Source: CAKOSP01 sp964369845 (lineage in GTDB: Bacteria; Bacillota_I; Bacilli_A; RF39; UBA660). Taken from it: 53,817 bases of DNA. Position 1 is the stretch's first letter. Every line of letters begins with the position of its first letter. The notes under the pieces were generated by a model. It was not told the origin of the DNA, searched no databases, and saw nothing but the letters and a program-made list of their open reading frames with translations. Location: positions 1-53,817 of the forward strand of contig CAYJFJ010000006.1 in the NCBI GenBank assembly GCA_964369845.1, written 5' to 3'. This document shows, piece after piece, positions 1 through 7,787 of this stretch. The position numbers and the translations under genes are program-made.

Positions 1-77
1 GTTTCCATAGCTCAGCTGGATAGAGCATACGCCTTCTAAGCGTACGGTCGAAGGTTCGAATCCTTCTGGGAACACCA
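1..77 (+). tRNA. tRNA-Arg (anticodon TCT)
   Basis: A full cloverleaf can be folded. The acceptor stem is GTTTCCA/TGGGAAC with one T-G wobble, and the D arm is GCTC/GAGC. The anticodon stem is TACGC/GCGTA around loop CTTCTAA, with anticodon TCT at 35-37, and the T arm is GAAGG/CCTTC with TTCGAAT. The 3' CCA is encoded. TCT reads AGA, the main Arg codon in this AT-rich genome. The gene starts at base 1, so anything upstream (other tRNAs, promoter) lies outside the window. Confidence 0.96.
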
Positions 78-86
78 TAATGAAAT

Positions 87-109
87 AACTAGTTTTACTA
101 GTTTTTTTT
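87..109 (+). terminator. Terminator after tRNA-Arg
   Basis: Seven-bp stem AACTAGT/ACTAGTT with a TTT loop, followed by a run of eight T. It lies 10 nt after the tRNA CCA end and would end the tRNA transcript. Confidence 0.8.
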
Positions 110-117
110 ATGTCACA

Positions 118-143
118 AAGAAAAAACGATCATTCGACCGTTA
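118..143 (-). terminator. Terminator after glyQS
   Basis: On the minus strand AACGGTC-GAAT-GATCGTT (one G-T wobble) is followed by TTTTTTC, 13 nt downstream of the glyQS stop codon. It faces the tRNA terminator across about 10 bp, so the convergent units are insulated from each other. Confidence 0.75.
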
Positions 144-155
144 TATATAATATAA

Positions 156-1532
156 TTAAATATTAATTCTAGATTCAATAAAGTTTTCTAAATCAGTTAA
201 ATTAACTTTTTCTTGCTCCATTGTATCTCTAAATCTAACAGTAACTACTTCATTTTCAATTGTATCATCATCAATAGTAACAGCAAAAGGTGTACCCACT
301 GCATCACTTCTTCTGTAACGTTTTCCAATTGAAGCTGCCTCATCATAAGAACATGCAAATTTTTTACATAAAATAGCATATACATCATTAGCTTTAGAAG
401 CATGAATTTTCTTAATTAAAGGAAGAATTGTAACTTTATAAGGCGCTAAAGCTGGATGTAATTTTAAAACTTCTCTTTCTTCACCGTTTTCTAAAACTTC
501 TTTTTTATAAGCATCTACTAAAAGTGCTAAAATAAGTCGATCAAGACCAACTGATGGTTCTATTACATATGGTAAGTATTTTTCATTAGTCTCAGGATCA
601 ATTACTCTTAAATCATTTCCTGATGCATTCATATGAACACCTAAATCATAATCAGTTCTATCAGCAATTCCCCAAAGTTCTCCCCAACCCATTGGATATA
701 AAAATTCTATATCAGTAGTAGCTTTAGAGTAAAAGCTTAGTTCATCTTCAGCATGATCTCTAAATCTAATATTATCTTTATTAAGACCAATAGTTTTTAA
801 GAAATCTAAACAATAATTTTTCCAGTATCCAAACCATTCTAAATCTTCTCCTGGCTTACAGAAAAATTCAAGTTCCATTTGTTCAAATTCACGAGTTCTA
901 AAAGTAAAGTTTCCTGGTGTTATTTCGTTTCTAAAAGCTTTACCAGTTTGAGCAATACCAAATGGTACTTTAAGTCTAAGAGCTCTTTCTACATTTTTAA
1001 AATTAACAAAAATTCCTTGAGCAGTTTCTCCTCTTAAATATGCAATATTTTTACTTCCTTCAGTTACACCGATACTAGTTTCAAATAATAAATTGAATTT
1101 ACGAATATCAGTATATTCAAGTGCTCCACATTTAGGACAAACTATATTATTATCTATAATGAATTTTTCTAATCTAGCATTTTCCCAACCATCTCCAGTT
1201 TCTTTTCCTTCAGTAGCTTCTTCTACTAATTTATCAGCACGATGTCTAGATTTACATTTTTTACAATCTATTAAAGGATCTGCAAATGATGAAACATGAC
1301 CTGATGCTTCCCATACTTTAGGATTCATAATAATCGCAGCGTCAATACCGTGATTATAAGGATTTTCCTGAATAAACTTTTTCTTCCAAGTACTTCTTAC
1401 ATTTTCTTTTAAAAGTGTACCTAAAGGACCGTAATCCCATGAATTAGCTAAACCATTATATATTTCACTGCCTTGAAATACAAATCCATAATTCTTAGCA
1501 TAATTAACTATTTCTTCCATTGTCGTTTTCAT
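156..1532 (-). CDS. glyQS: Glycyl-tRNA synthetase, single-chain dimeric type
   Basis: Cytosolic class II aminoacyl-tRNA synthetase that charges tRNA-Gly, of the single-polypeptide (alpha2) type used by Mollicutes and many Bacilli. The 458 residues fit the bacterial family length. The N-terminus (EEIVNYAKNYGFVFQGSEIY, NSWDYGPLG) is the family signature. Two CxxC pairs (CKKC near residue 90, CPKC near 134) suggest a bound zinc. Class II motif 2 appears as GKAFRNEITPGNFTFRTREF, motif 3 is PYVIEPSVGLDRL, and the C-terminal anticodon-binding domain follows. The start is fixed by GGAAGGAG 7 nt upstream. Only about 50 bp separate it from tdk, so there is no room for a T-box leader. Confidence 0.97.
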   Translation of the reverse strand: MKTTMEEIVNYAKNYGFVFQGSEIYNGLANSWDYGPLGTLLKENVRSTWKKKFIQENPYNHGIDAAIIMNPKVWEASGHVSSFADPLIDCKKCKSRHRADKLVEEATEGKETGDGWENARLEKFIIDNNIVCPKCGALEYTDIRKFNLLFETSIGVTEGSKNIAYLRGETAQGIFVNFKNVERALRLKVPFGIAQTGKAFRNEITPGNFTFRTREFEQMELEFFCKPGEDLEWFGYWKNYCLDFLKTIGLNKDNIRFRDHAEDELSFYSKATTDIEFLYPMGWGELWGIADRTDYDLGVHMNASGNDLRVIDPETNEKYLPYVIEPSVGLDRLILALLVDAYKKEVLENGEEREVLKLHPALAPYKVTILPLIKKIHASKANDVYAILCKKFACSYDEAASIGKRYRRSDAVGTPFAVTIDDDTIENEVVTVRFRDTMEQEKVNLTDLENFIESRINI

Positions 1533-1558
1533 AAATAACTCCTTCCATACTATTATAC

Positions 1559-1586
1559 AAAAAAAATAGAAATAATTCTATTTTTT
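1559..1586 (-). terminator. Terminator after tdk
   Basis: Stem AAATAGAA/TTCTATTT with a four-base loop and, on the minus strand, a run of at least eight T. It overlaps the last bases of tdk. Its T-run abuts a TATAAT box at 1552-1557 that may serve glyQS. Confidence 0.8.
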
Positions 1587-2223
1587 ATTTAATATTTTTT
1601 ACTAAATCAGTAAGTTTTTTTACTTTATCACTTTTTAATTTAACATATTTCAAAAAACAATCACCACATAAAGGAACATACTCAACTTCACTATTTTCTC
1701 CATCTATTACTACAAGTTTACCTTCATCAGTAAAATTACCATTAACTTTTCTAGCATTTAAAGTAGCTTTAGCCCCACAAGCACATAAACTAATAGAACC
1801 TATTTCTTCAATTACATCTGCAAGTGCAATAAGCTTTTGAGTAGCCTCAGAGAAAATATCTCCTTTAAAATTACTTTTAAGACCAAATGTAATCACAGGA
1901 ATTTTTATTAAATGAGCAATAGTCCAAAGTTCTTCTATTTGTTCACTTGTAAGAAGTTCTACCTCATCTACTAGTATCACACTAGCTCCATAATATTTTT
2001 TGTAATATTTACTAATTAATAAAGATTCATTTTCTGCAAGTAAAATATCTACTTTTCTACTCATTTTATTTCTAGAAACAATATAATCTTTACCTTTAGT
2101 ATCAGTTTTTGATTTTACGATAACGCATTTCAAATTATTTTCTTCATAACTATAAGCAGTTTGAAGAATACTTAAAGTCTTCCCACTATTCATAGGTGAA
2201 TATTTAAAAATTAAATTAGCCAT
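1585..2223 (-). CDS. tdk: Thymidine kinase
   Basis: Type II thymidine kinase that phosphorylates thymidine with ATP in the pyrimidine salvage pathway. The Walker A loop is at the extreme N-terminus (MANLIFKYSPMNSGKTLSIL). The DEVELL acidic motif follows near residue 95, the lasso region contains TFGLKSNF, and there are two CxxC pairs (CACG and CGDC) of the structural zinc. Length is 212 aa from the chosen ATG, with GGAGGGAG 4 nt upstream. A longer in-frame ATG at 2268 adds 15 residues that do not belong to the family. The preceding yneF stop lies 45 bp upstream. Confidence 0.95.
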   Translation of the reverse strand: MANLIFKYSPMNSGKTLSILQTAYSYEENNLKCVIVKSKTDTKGKDYIVSRNKMSRKVDILLAENESLLISKYYKKYYGASVILVDEVELLTSEQIEELWTIAHLIKIPVITFGLKSNFKGDIFSEATQKLIALADVIEEIGSISLCACGAKATLNARKVNGNFTDEGKLVVIDGENSEVEYVPLCGDCFLKYVKLKSDKVKKLTDLVKNIK

Positions 2224-2268
2224 AGCTCCCTCCATAATAAGTTTAACACAAAGAAAAAGAATAGACAA

Positions 2269-2478
2269 TTATTTATGTCTATTCATTTGATTCATTACTT
2301 GTTTAACTTGTTTTTGACTTGGTTTTCTCCCCATGCTACTCATCATAGCCTCAATCATTTTTTCATTTATTGGAGGATTTTTTTCTAAAGCTTTTTTCAT
2401 TACAAATCTAGCTACAAAAAAACCAATAACTAAACCAATAATTAGTCCTAATCCTATATATAAAACTTGATCTAACAT
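2269..2478 (-). CDS. yneF: YneF family (UPF0154) small membrane protein
   Basis: Sixty-nine-residue protein with one N-terminal membrane helix (about residues 3-25) followed by the family-specific cytosolic segment NPPINEKMIEAMM..GRKPSQKQVKQVM. Function is not established in any species as far as I know. AAGGAG sits 9 nt before the chosen ATG. An ATG two codons earlier is only 3 nt from it and is less likely. The tkt-sirA-yneF order matches Bacillus subtilis, which supports the call. Confidence 0.92.
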   Translation of the reverse strand: MLDQVLYIGLGLIIGLVIGFFVARFVMKKALEKNPPINEKMIEAMMSSMGRKPSQKQVKQVMNQMNRHK

Positions 2479-2529
2479 ATACATTATCTCCTTCTTTATA
2501 ATTGTACTACAAAAGAATTATTTTCTCAA

Positions 2530-2952
2530 CTAATTATAACTCAAAACTTTATCTAGCCAGAAATAATCTTTATTTTTAAAATCACAAACAAACATATTTG
2601 AATTATATTGTAAATTACTAAAAACTTTTTTCCCTGATATATTTGTTTTTAATTTAATGTAAGCTAGTTTAGTTTCAATATTAAATTTTTCATCACGATA
2701 TTTATTATAAAGTTTATGACTATTTCTATTCATAGTATAAAAATCATCTTCTTTAAAATTATTAAAAATAAATGTATTTACACTATATTTATCAAATGGA
2801 ATTGCAACTTGTTCAAAAATATTTAATCCTATATCTAAGTCACACTTTTCTAAATAATACATATCCTCTAATGTCTTATATAAGTTATAAGGATTTTCTT
2901 TTGTTAAAATTCTAAATTCTTTATTTATATTAAAAATATAAAATGTTCTCAC
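2530..2952 (-). CDS. sirA: SirA-like sporulation inhibitor of replication
   Basis: In Bacillus, SirA binds domain I of DnaA and blocks new rounds of replication once sporulation has begun. This 140-residue protein has the SirA layout: a short start with a tyrosine-rich strand (RTFYIFNINKEF), a variable middle, and the C-terminal signature CDFKNKDYFWLDKV, comparable to AFDFNSKRYGWLNPV of B. subtilis as I remember it. Position between tkt and yneF is the Bacillus position of sirA (yneE). I chose the GTG start because GGGTGA lies 4 nt before it. A TTG four codons upstream is also possible. The promoter region carries an exact Spo0A box. Sequence similarity is weak over the middle, so the call rests on the C-terminal signature, length, synteny and promoter together. 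Confidence 0.85.
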   Translation of the reverse strand: MRTFYIFNINKEFRILTKENPYNLYKTLEDMYYLEKCDLDIGLNIFEQVAIPFDKYSVNTFIFNNFKEDDFYTMNRNSHKLYNKYRDEKFNIETKLAYIKLKTNISGKKVFSNLQYNSNMFVCDFKNKDYFWLDKVLSYN

Positions 2953-2968
2953 TATATCACCCAAAATT

Positions 2969-3002
2969 ATTGTAACAAAAAAAAACTAAAATTTTTGTCG
3001 AA
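2969..3002 (-). promoter_or_regulatory. Predicted Spo0A-activated promoter of sirA
   Basis: Sense strand: TCGACA (-35, 2996-3001), 21-bp spacer, TACAAT (-10, 2969-2974; TGT directly before it). The opposite strand over the -35 reads TGTCGAA (2996-3002), a 7/7 match to the Spo0A box. Sigma-A promoters activated by Spo0A (spoIIG, spoIIE) are known for -35/-10 spacings of 21-22 bp and 0A boxes at the -35. The predicted transcript starts about at the Shine-Dalgarno of sirA. A 9-bp inverted repeat at 2990-3022, followed by a nine-T run on the minus strand, may also terminate tkt here. Confidence 0.6.
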
Positions 3003-3011
3003 TAAAAAAAT

Positions 3012-5009
3012 CTACAAAAATTCTAATTCATCATTAATTTCTAAATTACTCATAATTTTTAAATATATTTTATCGCAGTTAAAACCAAAAGCATTCTTAA
3101 CATCTTCACTACTACCACTTTTACCAAAAGATTCCACTCCAAAAATATGTTTTTCAGAAGTTGCAAATCTCGACCAAATTAATGGGTTAGATGCTTCTAT
3201 AACAAATGTCTGGGTTTCCTTAGGAAGTAACTGAGCTTCATATTTAGGATGCTGCTTTAAAAACAGTTCCATAGAAGGCATTGATACTACTCTAAACTCT
3301 TTATTATTTAAAGATAATTTACTTGCAACTTCTAAAGCTAAATGTAAATCTTCACCAGATGATATAATTATTCCATCTAATTTGCCTTTTTCTTTTCTAA
3401 CCATATAAGCTCCATATTTAACATATTTATGATTAGTATTTTCTAGTTTAGGTAACTTTTCTTTACTAAGTACTAAAGACGATGCATATTTGTTTTTTAA
3501 TATAAAGTCCCAAGATCCAATTACTTCGTTAATATCAGCAGGCCTAAAAGAAAATAAATTAGGGATCATTCTAAGTGTTGCCAACTGCTCTACTGGCTCA
3601 TGAGTAGGACCATCATAACCAATTGAAATAGAATCATGAGTGAAAATATAATTTACAGGTAAATTCATCATCGCACTCATTCTAATAGCAGGCTTAGCAT
3701 GATCACTAAAAGCAAGCATAGTACTACCAAACACATTTAAGCTGCACAGTGCCATACCATTTAAAATATTACCCATAGCCTCTTCTCTAACGCCAAAAGC
3801 AATATTTCTATCTAAGGGAGTTAAATATGTGTTATAACCAGTTTTTTTTAAATAAGTTTTGCATGAATTTTGTAAATCTGCAGAACCACCTAAGAAAAAT
3901 TTATTTTTTGTAGCTATTAAATTAAGAATTTTATGATTACTTATTCTAAGTTCTTCAGCATAATCATCTCCAAATTTAAAATCGACTTTTTCAAAATTCA
4001 ATTTAATTTCAGGATTTTTCATATATTCAAGAATATCTATTACTTTTTGACTTTTATCGTGTACTACTTCTTCATATTCCTTAAGCCATGTTTTATAAAT
4101 TTTATCACATCTAATTTCATTTAACTTTTTATTTATAGCAATATCATCACTTAAATTAAATGCTTCTTGCGATACTTTAAGCTTAGTTTTAAATTGAAGT
4201 AAATCATCTTTATCTATAACTCCACCATGAACTTTAGAACTTCCCTCGCCTAGTAAATCTTTACCTATTAAAGTATCAATAATTATAAGTGAAGGTTTTT
4301 TACTTTTTTTAGATAAACCTATTGCTTCGACTATTCCTTCAACAGAATTTCTTTTTGCCTCTACTACATTAAAATGCATAGATTCAAATCTATCAATTAT
4401 ATCTTCATTAAATGTAAAATCAGTTTCCCCATCAGAACTCATTTTGTTTTTAATATAAAATACAGTAAGTTTACTAAGTTTTTGTGCACCTGCAAAAGAA
4501 AAAGCTTCATAAGATGCACCTTCCATTAAATCGCCTTCACCACATATGCAGTATGTATTAAAATTAATAAGTTTACTTTTAGGTTTTGACTCAAGTACTA
4601 AATTTCTATAATATCTCTCAGCAAGCGCTATGCCAACAGCATTTCCAGCACCACTTCCCAAAAGGCCAGTAGAAACATCTACACCAGGAGTTTTATCGAC
4701 TTCAGGATGCCCAGGAGTCTTAGAATTAATTTTTCTAAATGATTTTAAATCTTCTAAAGATAAATCATAACCACTAACGTGCAGTGAAGAATACAAGATG
4801 CTAGAGCCATGACCTGAAGACAATACTAATCTATCTCTATTAATCCAGTTACTTTCTTTAGGATTTATATGCATGATTTTATTATATAAAGTATATAAAA
4901 GGGGTGCAATATCAATTGCAATTCCAGGATGTCCACTCCCAGCATTATTTATCATATCAAGTGCAAGTGCTTTAGTTTCATTAATTATTTTAGTATCTTG
5001 TTTAGCCAT
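3012..5009 (-). CDS. tkt: Transketolase
   Basis: Thiamine-diphosphate enzyme of the non-oxidative pentose phosphate pathway that moves two-carbon units between ketoses and aldoses. The 665 residues are the usual length. Visible motifs are GSGHPG (about 25-30), SSGHGS (about 65), the diphosphate/metal motif CGEGDLMEG (156-164), the cofactor Asn in IKNKMSSDG, and the catalytic Glu in GVREEAMGN. The metal-binding Asp of the usual GDG is Glu158 here, and the usual TTGPLGQG is STGLLGSG, so this is a divergent member. The ATG at 5009 is preferred over one four codons upstream because AGGATGG lies 8 nt before it. Confidence 0.93.
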   Translation of the reverse strand: MAKQDTKIINETKALALDMINNAGSGHPGIAIDIAPLLYTLYNKIMHINPKESNWINRDRLVLSSGHGSSILYSSLHVSGYDLSLEDLKSFRKINSKTPGHPEVDKTPGVDVSTGLLGSGAGNAVGIALAERYYRNLVLESKPKSKLINFNTYCICGEGDLMEGASYEAFSFAGAQKLSKLTVFYIKNKMSSDGETDFTFNEDIIDRFESMHFNVVEAKRNSVEGIVEAIGLSKKSKKPSLIIIDTLIGKDLLGEGSSKVHGGVIDKDDLLQFKTKLKVSQEAFNLSDDIAINKKLNEIRCDKIYKTWLKEYEEVVHDKSQKVIDILEYMKNPEIKLNFEKVDFKFGDDYAEELRISNHKILNLIATKNKFFLGGSADLQNSCKTYLKKTGYNTYLTPLDRNIAFGVREEAMGNILNGMALCSLNVFGSTMLAFSDHAKPAIRMSAMMNLPVNYIFTHDSISIGYDGPTHEPVEQLATLRMIPNLFSFRPADINEVIGSWDFILKNKYASSLVLSKEKLPKLENTNHKYVKYGAYMVRKEKGKLDGIIISSGEDLHLALEVASKLSLNNKEFRVVSMPSMELFLKQHPKYEAQLLPKETQTFVIEASNPLIWSRFATSEKHIFGVESFGKSGSSEDVKNAFGFNCDKIYLKIMSNLEINDELEFL

Positions 5010-5031
5010 TATTGTTACCATCCTAATAAAA

Positions 5032-5040
5032 ATTATAACA
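5032..5040 (-). promoter_or_regulatory. Extended -10 promoter of tkt
   Basis: TGT-TATAAT on the minus strand, 22 nt before the tkt start codon and directly after the T-run of the upstream terminator. No good -35 hexamer is visible. Confidence 0.5.
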
Positions 5041-5043
5041 AAG

Positions 5044-5072
5044 AAAAACGAATAACACTAGAGTTATTCGTT
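5044..5072 (-). terminator. Terminator after cyclophilin lipoprotein gene
   Basis: Ten-bp perfect stem AACGAATAAC/GTTATTCGTT with a six-base loop, then TTTTTC on the minus strand. It begins at the stop codon of the cyclophilin gene. Confidence 0.88.
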
Positions 5073-5697
5073 AATTTTCTTCAATTTCGACAAAGCGAAC
5101 AGTTAACATTTTTTGTTCAGTTAATGGTTTATCATTAGCATCTACTGTAACAGCTGCTATACTATCAACAACATCCATTCCAGCAATTACTCTTCCAAAC
5201 CCTGCATAAGATCCATCAAGTTGCTTACAAGTTTCAGATAATAAACAAATGAAAAATTGTGAAGAAGCTGAGTCCATTTCATAACTTCTAGCCATTGATA
5301 AGACTCCTCTATCATGAGATAAAGTATTATCTATTCCATTTTCTGAAAATTCACCAGTTATATTTTCTTCAGAACCACCCATACCTGTTCCAGTAGGATC
5401 TCCTCCTTGTATTACAAAGTCCTCTACTATACGGTGAAATATAATACCGTCATAAAAGTTTTCACTAACTAACTTTTGAAAGTTTTCAACTGTAATGGGA
5501 GCATATTCAGGTAATAATTCTACTAAAATTATTCCTCCATCTTCCATAACAATTTTTACATGATTAGTTACTTCTGTAGTTTCTTTAAAACTCATATTTT
5601 CCACATTCCCTTCTGTAATATTTTCTTGCTTCTCATCAGCGCCACATCCTGTTACAAAAAGTGAGCAAATAAGAATTCCCAATAATATTTTTTTCAT
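5071..5697 (-). CDS. Cyclophilin-type peptidyl-prolyl isomerase lipoprotein
   Basis: Predicted surface-anchored foldase. Residues 1-18 are a lipoprotein signal with lipobox VTGC (Cys18). An acidic linker runs to about residue 45 and the cyclophilin domain follows. Cyclophilin motifs are IIFHRIVEDFVIQGGDPTGTG, SMARS (in place of the usual SMAN), SSQFFI and the GSYAGFGRVIAGMDVVD segment. The HR-F-Q active-site pattern is intact (FHRI, FVIQGGD, QFFI). Length is 208 aa. GAAAGGATT provides the ribosome site 6 nt before ATG. The lipid anchor would be added after diacylation and cleaved by the LspA found at 11 kb. Confidence 0.93.
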   Translation of the reverse strand: MKKILLGILICSLFVTGCGADEKQENITEGNVENMSFKETTEVTNHVKIVMEDGGIILVELLPEYAPITVENFQKLVSENFYDGIIFHRIVEDFVIQGGDPTGTGMGGSEENITGEFSENGIDNTLSHDRGVLSMARSYEMDSASSQFFICLLSETCKQLDGSYAGFGRVIAGMDVVDSIAAVTVDANDKPLTEQKMLTVRFVEIEEN

Positions 5698-5750
5698 ATA
5701 ATCCTTTCATAAATAAGATTATCATAATTAATTTAAATAATCAAGAAATT

Positions 5751-7013
5751 TTACCTAACAATTTCTTCTTCAGTATTTAAATAATCATTAAGATTAGTTA
5801 TTTCATATTGACGAACATTATTAACATAATTCCCATCTCCATAATTACTATTAATTCCGTGTTCAACAAAATATGAAGTATAAAACCAATTAATAGTAAA
5901 TTTATATTTTTCTTTATTCTCTTCAGATAATTTAGATAAATAAAGATTAGGTTCATCAGAAAAAGTAATAAATTCTTCAATTAACTTATCATCAACCGGC
6001 AATGTGCAAAGATAATCATAAGTGATACCATTTTTAAGCGCATATTCACTTAAAACAATATCAACAGCACCTTCCCCCATATTATAAGCGTACAAAGCTA
6101 AATCGACATTATAATTATAACTTTCTAGTCTTTCTTTAAAAAATGTTATTCCTACTTTAAGATTAGTTTCATGATCTAGTAAATTTTCAGCAGTTAAATC
6201 AATGACTTCTATAGTATCATTCAATACGTTTTTGTAAGTAACTTGTTCTCCAAGATGGACATCTTCAATTTGCATAATTCCAAATGCTTCATCAGTAGAA
6301 GCATTACCTATATTACTTTCCCTAAAACACAATGCAAGTATTAAATAAGGATCAATATTTGATTCAATACTTACTTTCATAATGGCGTTTATAGTTTCTT
6401 TATTATTTTCTCTTAAGTGATAATTAGAATTGTATTCGGTTAAATCATTCTTTTCATGTTGAGCATAAAAATCCAAATATGCATCCCCTTCTTTAAAAAG
6501 GGTAATTATATCTTCTTCCATAGAATGTGAATTTAATTTAATATATTCATCAACTTTTTCTTGTAAAGTTTCAGTAGTAGCTAAAGTACTTTTTTTTGTA
6601 GGATCATCTTTTATATCTTCAGGTAAATCATTTGAAGATAAAACTTTAAAAATTGCACCAGTTGTAATACCAGAAACAATTAAAGTAGCAAGTAATTTTT
6701 TATTAATACAATATTTAATACTACCTTTTTTAACGATTTTTTTCTTTCTTTTTCTTTTAGAAAAAATAGATTGAAGTTTTTCGTATAAGGCAGGATATTC
6801 AGTAGCTAATTTATTGTAAACTGCCACGTCATTAATAAAAAGTTCACAATCATTAAAAACAAAAGATAAACCATTTTTATTACTTTTAGTAGCTTTCATA
6901 ATTTTACTATTTGAATCTAGTAAATATTCAACAATTTCTTTAACATTATACATGTTGTATTTCTCGTCAACAAATTTAGTTTTACCTTTATTATTAATAC
7001 ATGTGATCTTCAT
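5751..7013 (-). CDS. Membrane-anchored lytic transglycosylase (SLT domain)
   Basis: Four hundred twenty residues. A cytosolic N-terminal region of about 95 residues is followed by a very basic stretch (KRKRKKKIVKKG), one membrane helix near 105-125 and an outside part. The outside part carries the SLT fold: IDPYLILALCFRESNIGN, with the catalytic Glu in RES, then AFGIMQIED and DLALYAYNMGEGAV. Such enzymes cleave the MurNAc-GlcNAc bond of peptidoglycan to give an anhydro end. The topology (inside N-terminus, catalytic domain outside) fits wall turnover. The N-terminal region and the last about 90 residues match nothing I recognise. GAGGT lies before the ATG, and TGG-TATACT at 7039-7047 is a probable extended -10. 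Confidence 0.85.
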   Translation of the reverse strand: MKITCINNKGKTKFVDEKYNMYNVKEIVEYLLDSNSKIMKATKSNKNGLSFVFNDCELFINDVAVYNKLATEYPALYEKLQSIFSKRKRKKKIVKKGSIKYCINKKLLATLIVSGITTGAIFKVLSSNDLPEDIKDDPTKKSTLATTETLQEKVDEYIKLNSHSMEEDIITLFKEGDAYLDFYAQHEKNDLTEYNSNYHLRENNKETINAIMKVSIESNIDPYLILALCFRESNIGNASTDEAFGIMQIEDVHLGEQVTYKNVLNDTIEVIDLTAENLLDHETNLKVGITFFKERLESYNYNVDLALYAYNMGEGAVDIVLSEYALKNGITYDYLCTLPVDDKLIEEFITFSDEPNLYLSKLSEENKEKYKFTINWFYTSYFVEHGINSNYGDGNYVNNVRQYEITNLNDYLNTEEEIVR

Positions 7014-7082
7014 ATATACCTCTATATCATATATAAAAAGTATACCATAAATTAATAATAAGTAAATAAAATAAATAAAATA

Positions 7083-7122
7083 AAAACATTTGTTTGACTA
7101 AAAGAAGTATTTATTATAAAAT
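7083..7122 (+). promoter_or_regulatory. lexA promoter with a candidate LexA operator
   Basis: TTGACT (7094-7099), 17-bp spacer, TAAAAT (7117-7122). Overlapping the -35 is AAAACATTTGTTTG (7083-7096), which matches the Gram-positive SOS box CGAAC-N4-GTTCG at 7 of 10 fixed positions and keeps the core AAC-N4-GTT. An operator over the -35 would give autorepression. Confidence 0.6.
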
Positions 7123-7140
7123 ATATTTAGGTGATTTAAG

Positions 7141-7752
7141 GTGTTAACAAAAAGACAAAATGATGTATTAACTTACATAAAAAAATATATAGCCAAAAAT
7201 GGGTTTCCCCCATCTATTAGAGAGATTGGCTCAGGACTTGGACTAAACAGTCCTGCTACAGTTTTTAGTCACATAAAAAACTTAGAAAGTTTAAATTATT
7301 TAAAAACATCAAATAATAAATCTAGAACTATAGAGTTATTAGTAGAAAATGAATATTTAGAAAAAAGCGATAATGTTGTAAAAGTTCCTCTTTTAGGAAA
7401 AATTACTGCAGGTGACCCAATTACTGCAATTGAAAATCCAAACGAATTTTTTGATTTACCAACCTTACTAATTCCTAAAAACTCAGAAGTATTTACTTTA
7501 CATGTTTCAGGTGATTCAATGGTAAATAAGGGAATATACAATAATGATTATGTTATAGTAAAAAAACAAAACGTAGCTAAAAATGGTGACATAGTAGTAG
7601 CAATGACTGAAGAAGATGAAGTTACTCTTAAAACATTTTACAAAGAAAGTGATCACATAAGGTTACAACCAGAAAATGATTATATGAATCCTATTATATT
7701 ACCTAATGTAAAAATATTAGGAATTGCAGTAGGAATATTTAGAAAATTATAA
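7141..7752 (+). CDS. lexA: LexA SOS repressor
   Basis: Transcriptional repressor of the SOS regulon, inactivated by RecA-stimulated self-cleavage. An N-terminal winged helix-turn-helix (residues 1-65, with GFPPSIREIGSGLGLNSPATVFSH) precedes an S24 peptidase domain. The cleavage site Ala-Gly is in LLGKITAGDP (near 93). The catalytic Ser is in VSGDSMVNKG and the Lys in DEVTLKTF. Length 203 aa is typical. The start is GTG, with AGGTGA 5 nt upstream. It is divergent from the lytic transglycosylase gene and has its own promoter with a candidate operator. Confidence 0.96.
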   Translation: MLTKRQNDVLTYIKKYIAKNGFPPSIREIGSGLGLNSPATVFSHIKNLESLNYLKTSNNKSRTIELLVENEYLEKSDNVVKVPLLGKITAGDPITAIENPNEFFDLPTLLIPKNSEVFTLHVSGDSMVNKGIYNNDYVIVKKQNVAKNGDIVVAMTEEDEVTLKTFYKESDHIRLQPENDYMNPIILPNVKILGIAVGIFRKL

Positions 7753-7787
7753 AAGACTTAAGGAAAAAAAATCCTTAAGTCTTTTTA
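7751..7787. terminator. Bidirectional terminator between lexA and the exchanger gene
   Basis: Long stem AAAAGACTTAAGGA/TCCTTAAGTCTTTT with an A-rich loop, T-run on the plus side and A-run on the other. It starts at the lexA stop and reaches the stop of the convergent exchanger gene. Confidence 0.9.

Noticed and set aside
1533..1584. T-box riboswitch for glyQS
   Set aside because: Only about 50 bp separate glyQS from tdk, filled by the tdk terminator; no T-box sequence (TGGNACCGCG-like) is present.
5086..5092. TTCGACA (Spo0A box complement)
   Set aside because: Lies inside the cyclophilin coding sequence with no promoter arrangement around it.
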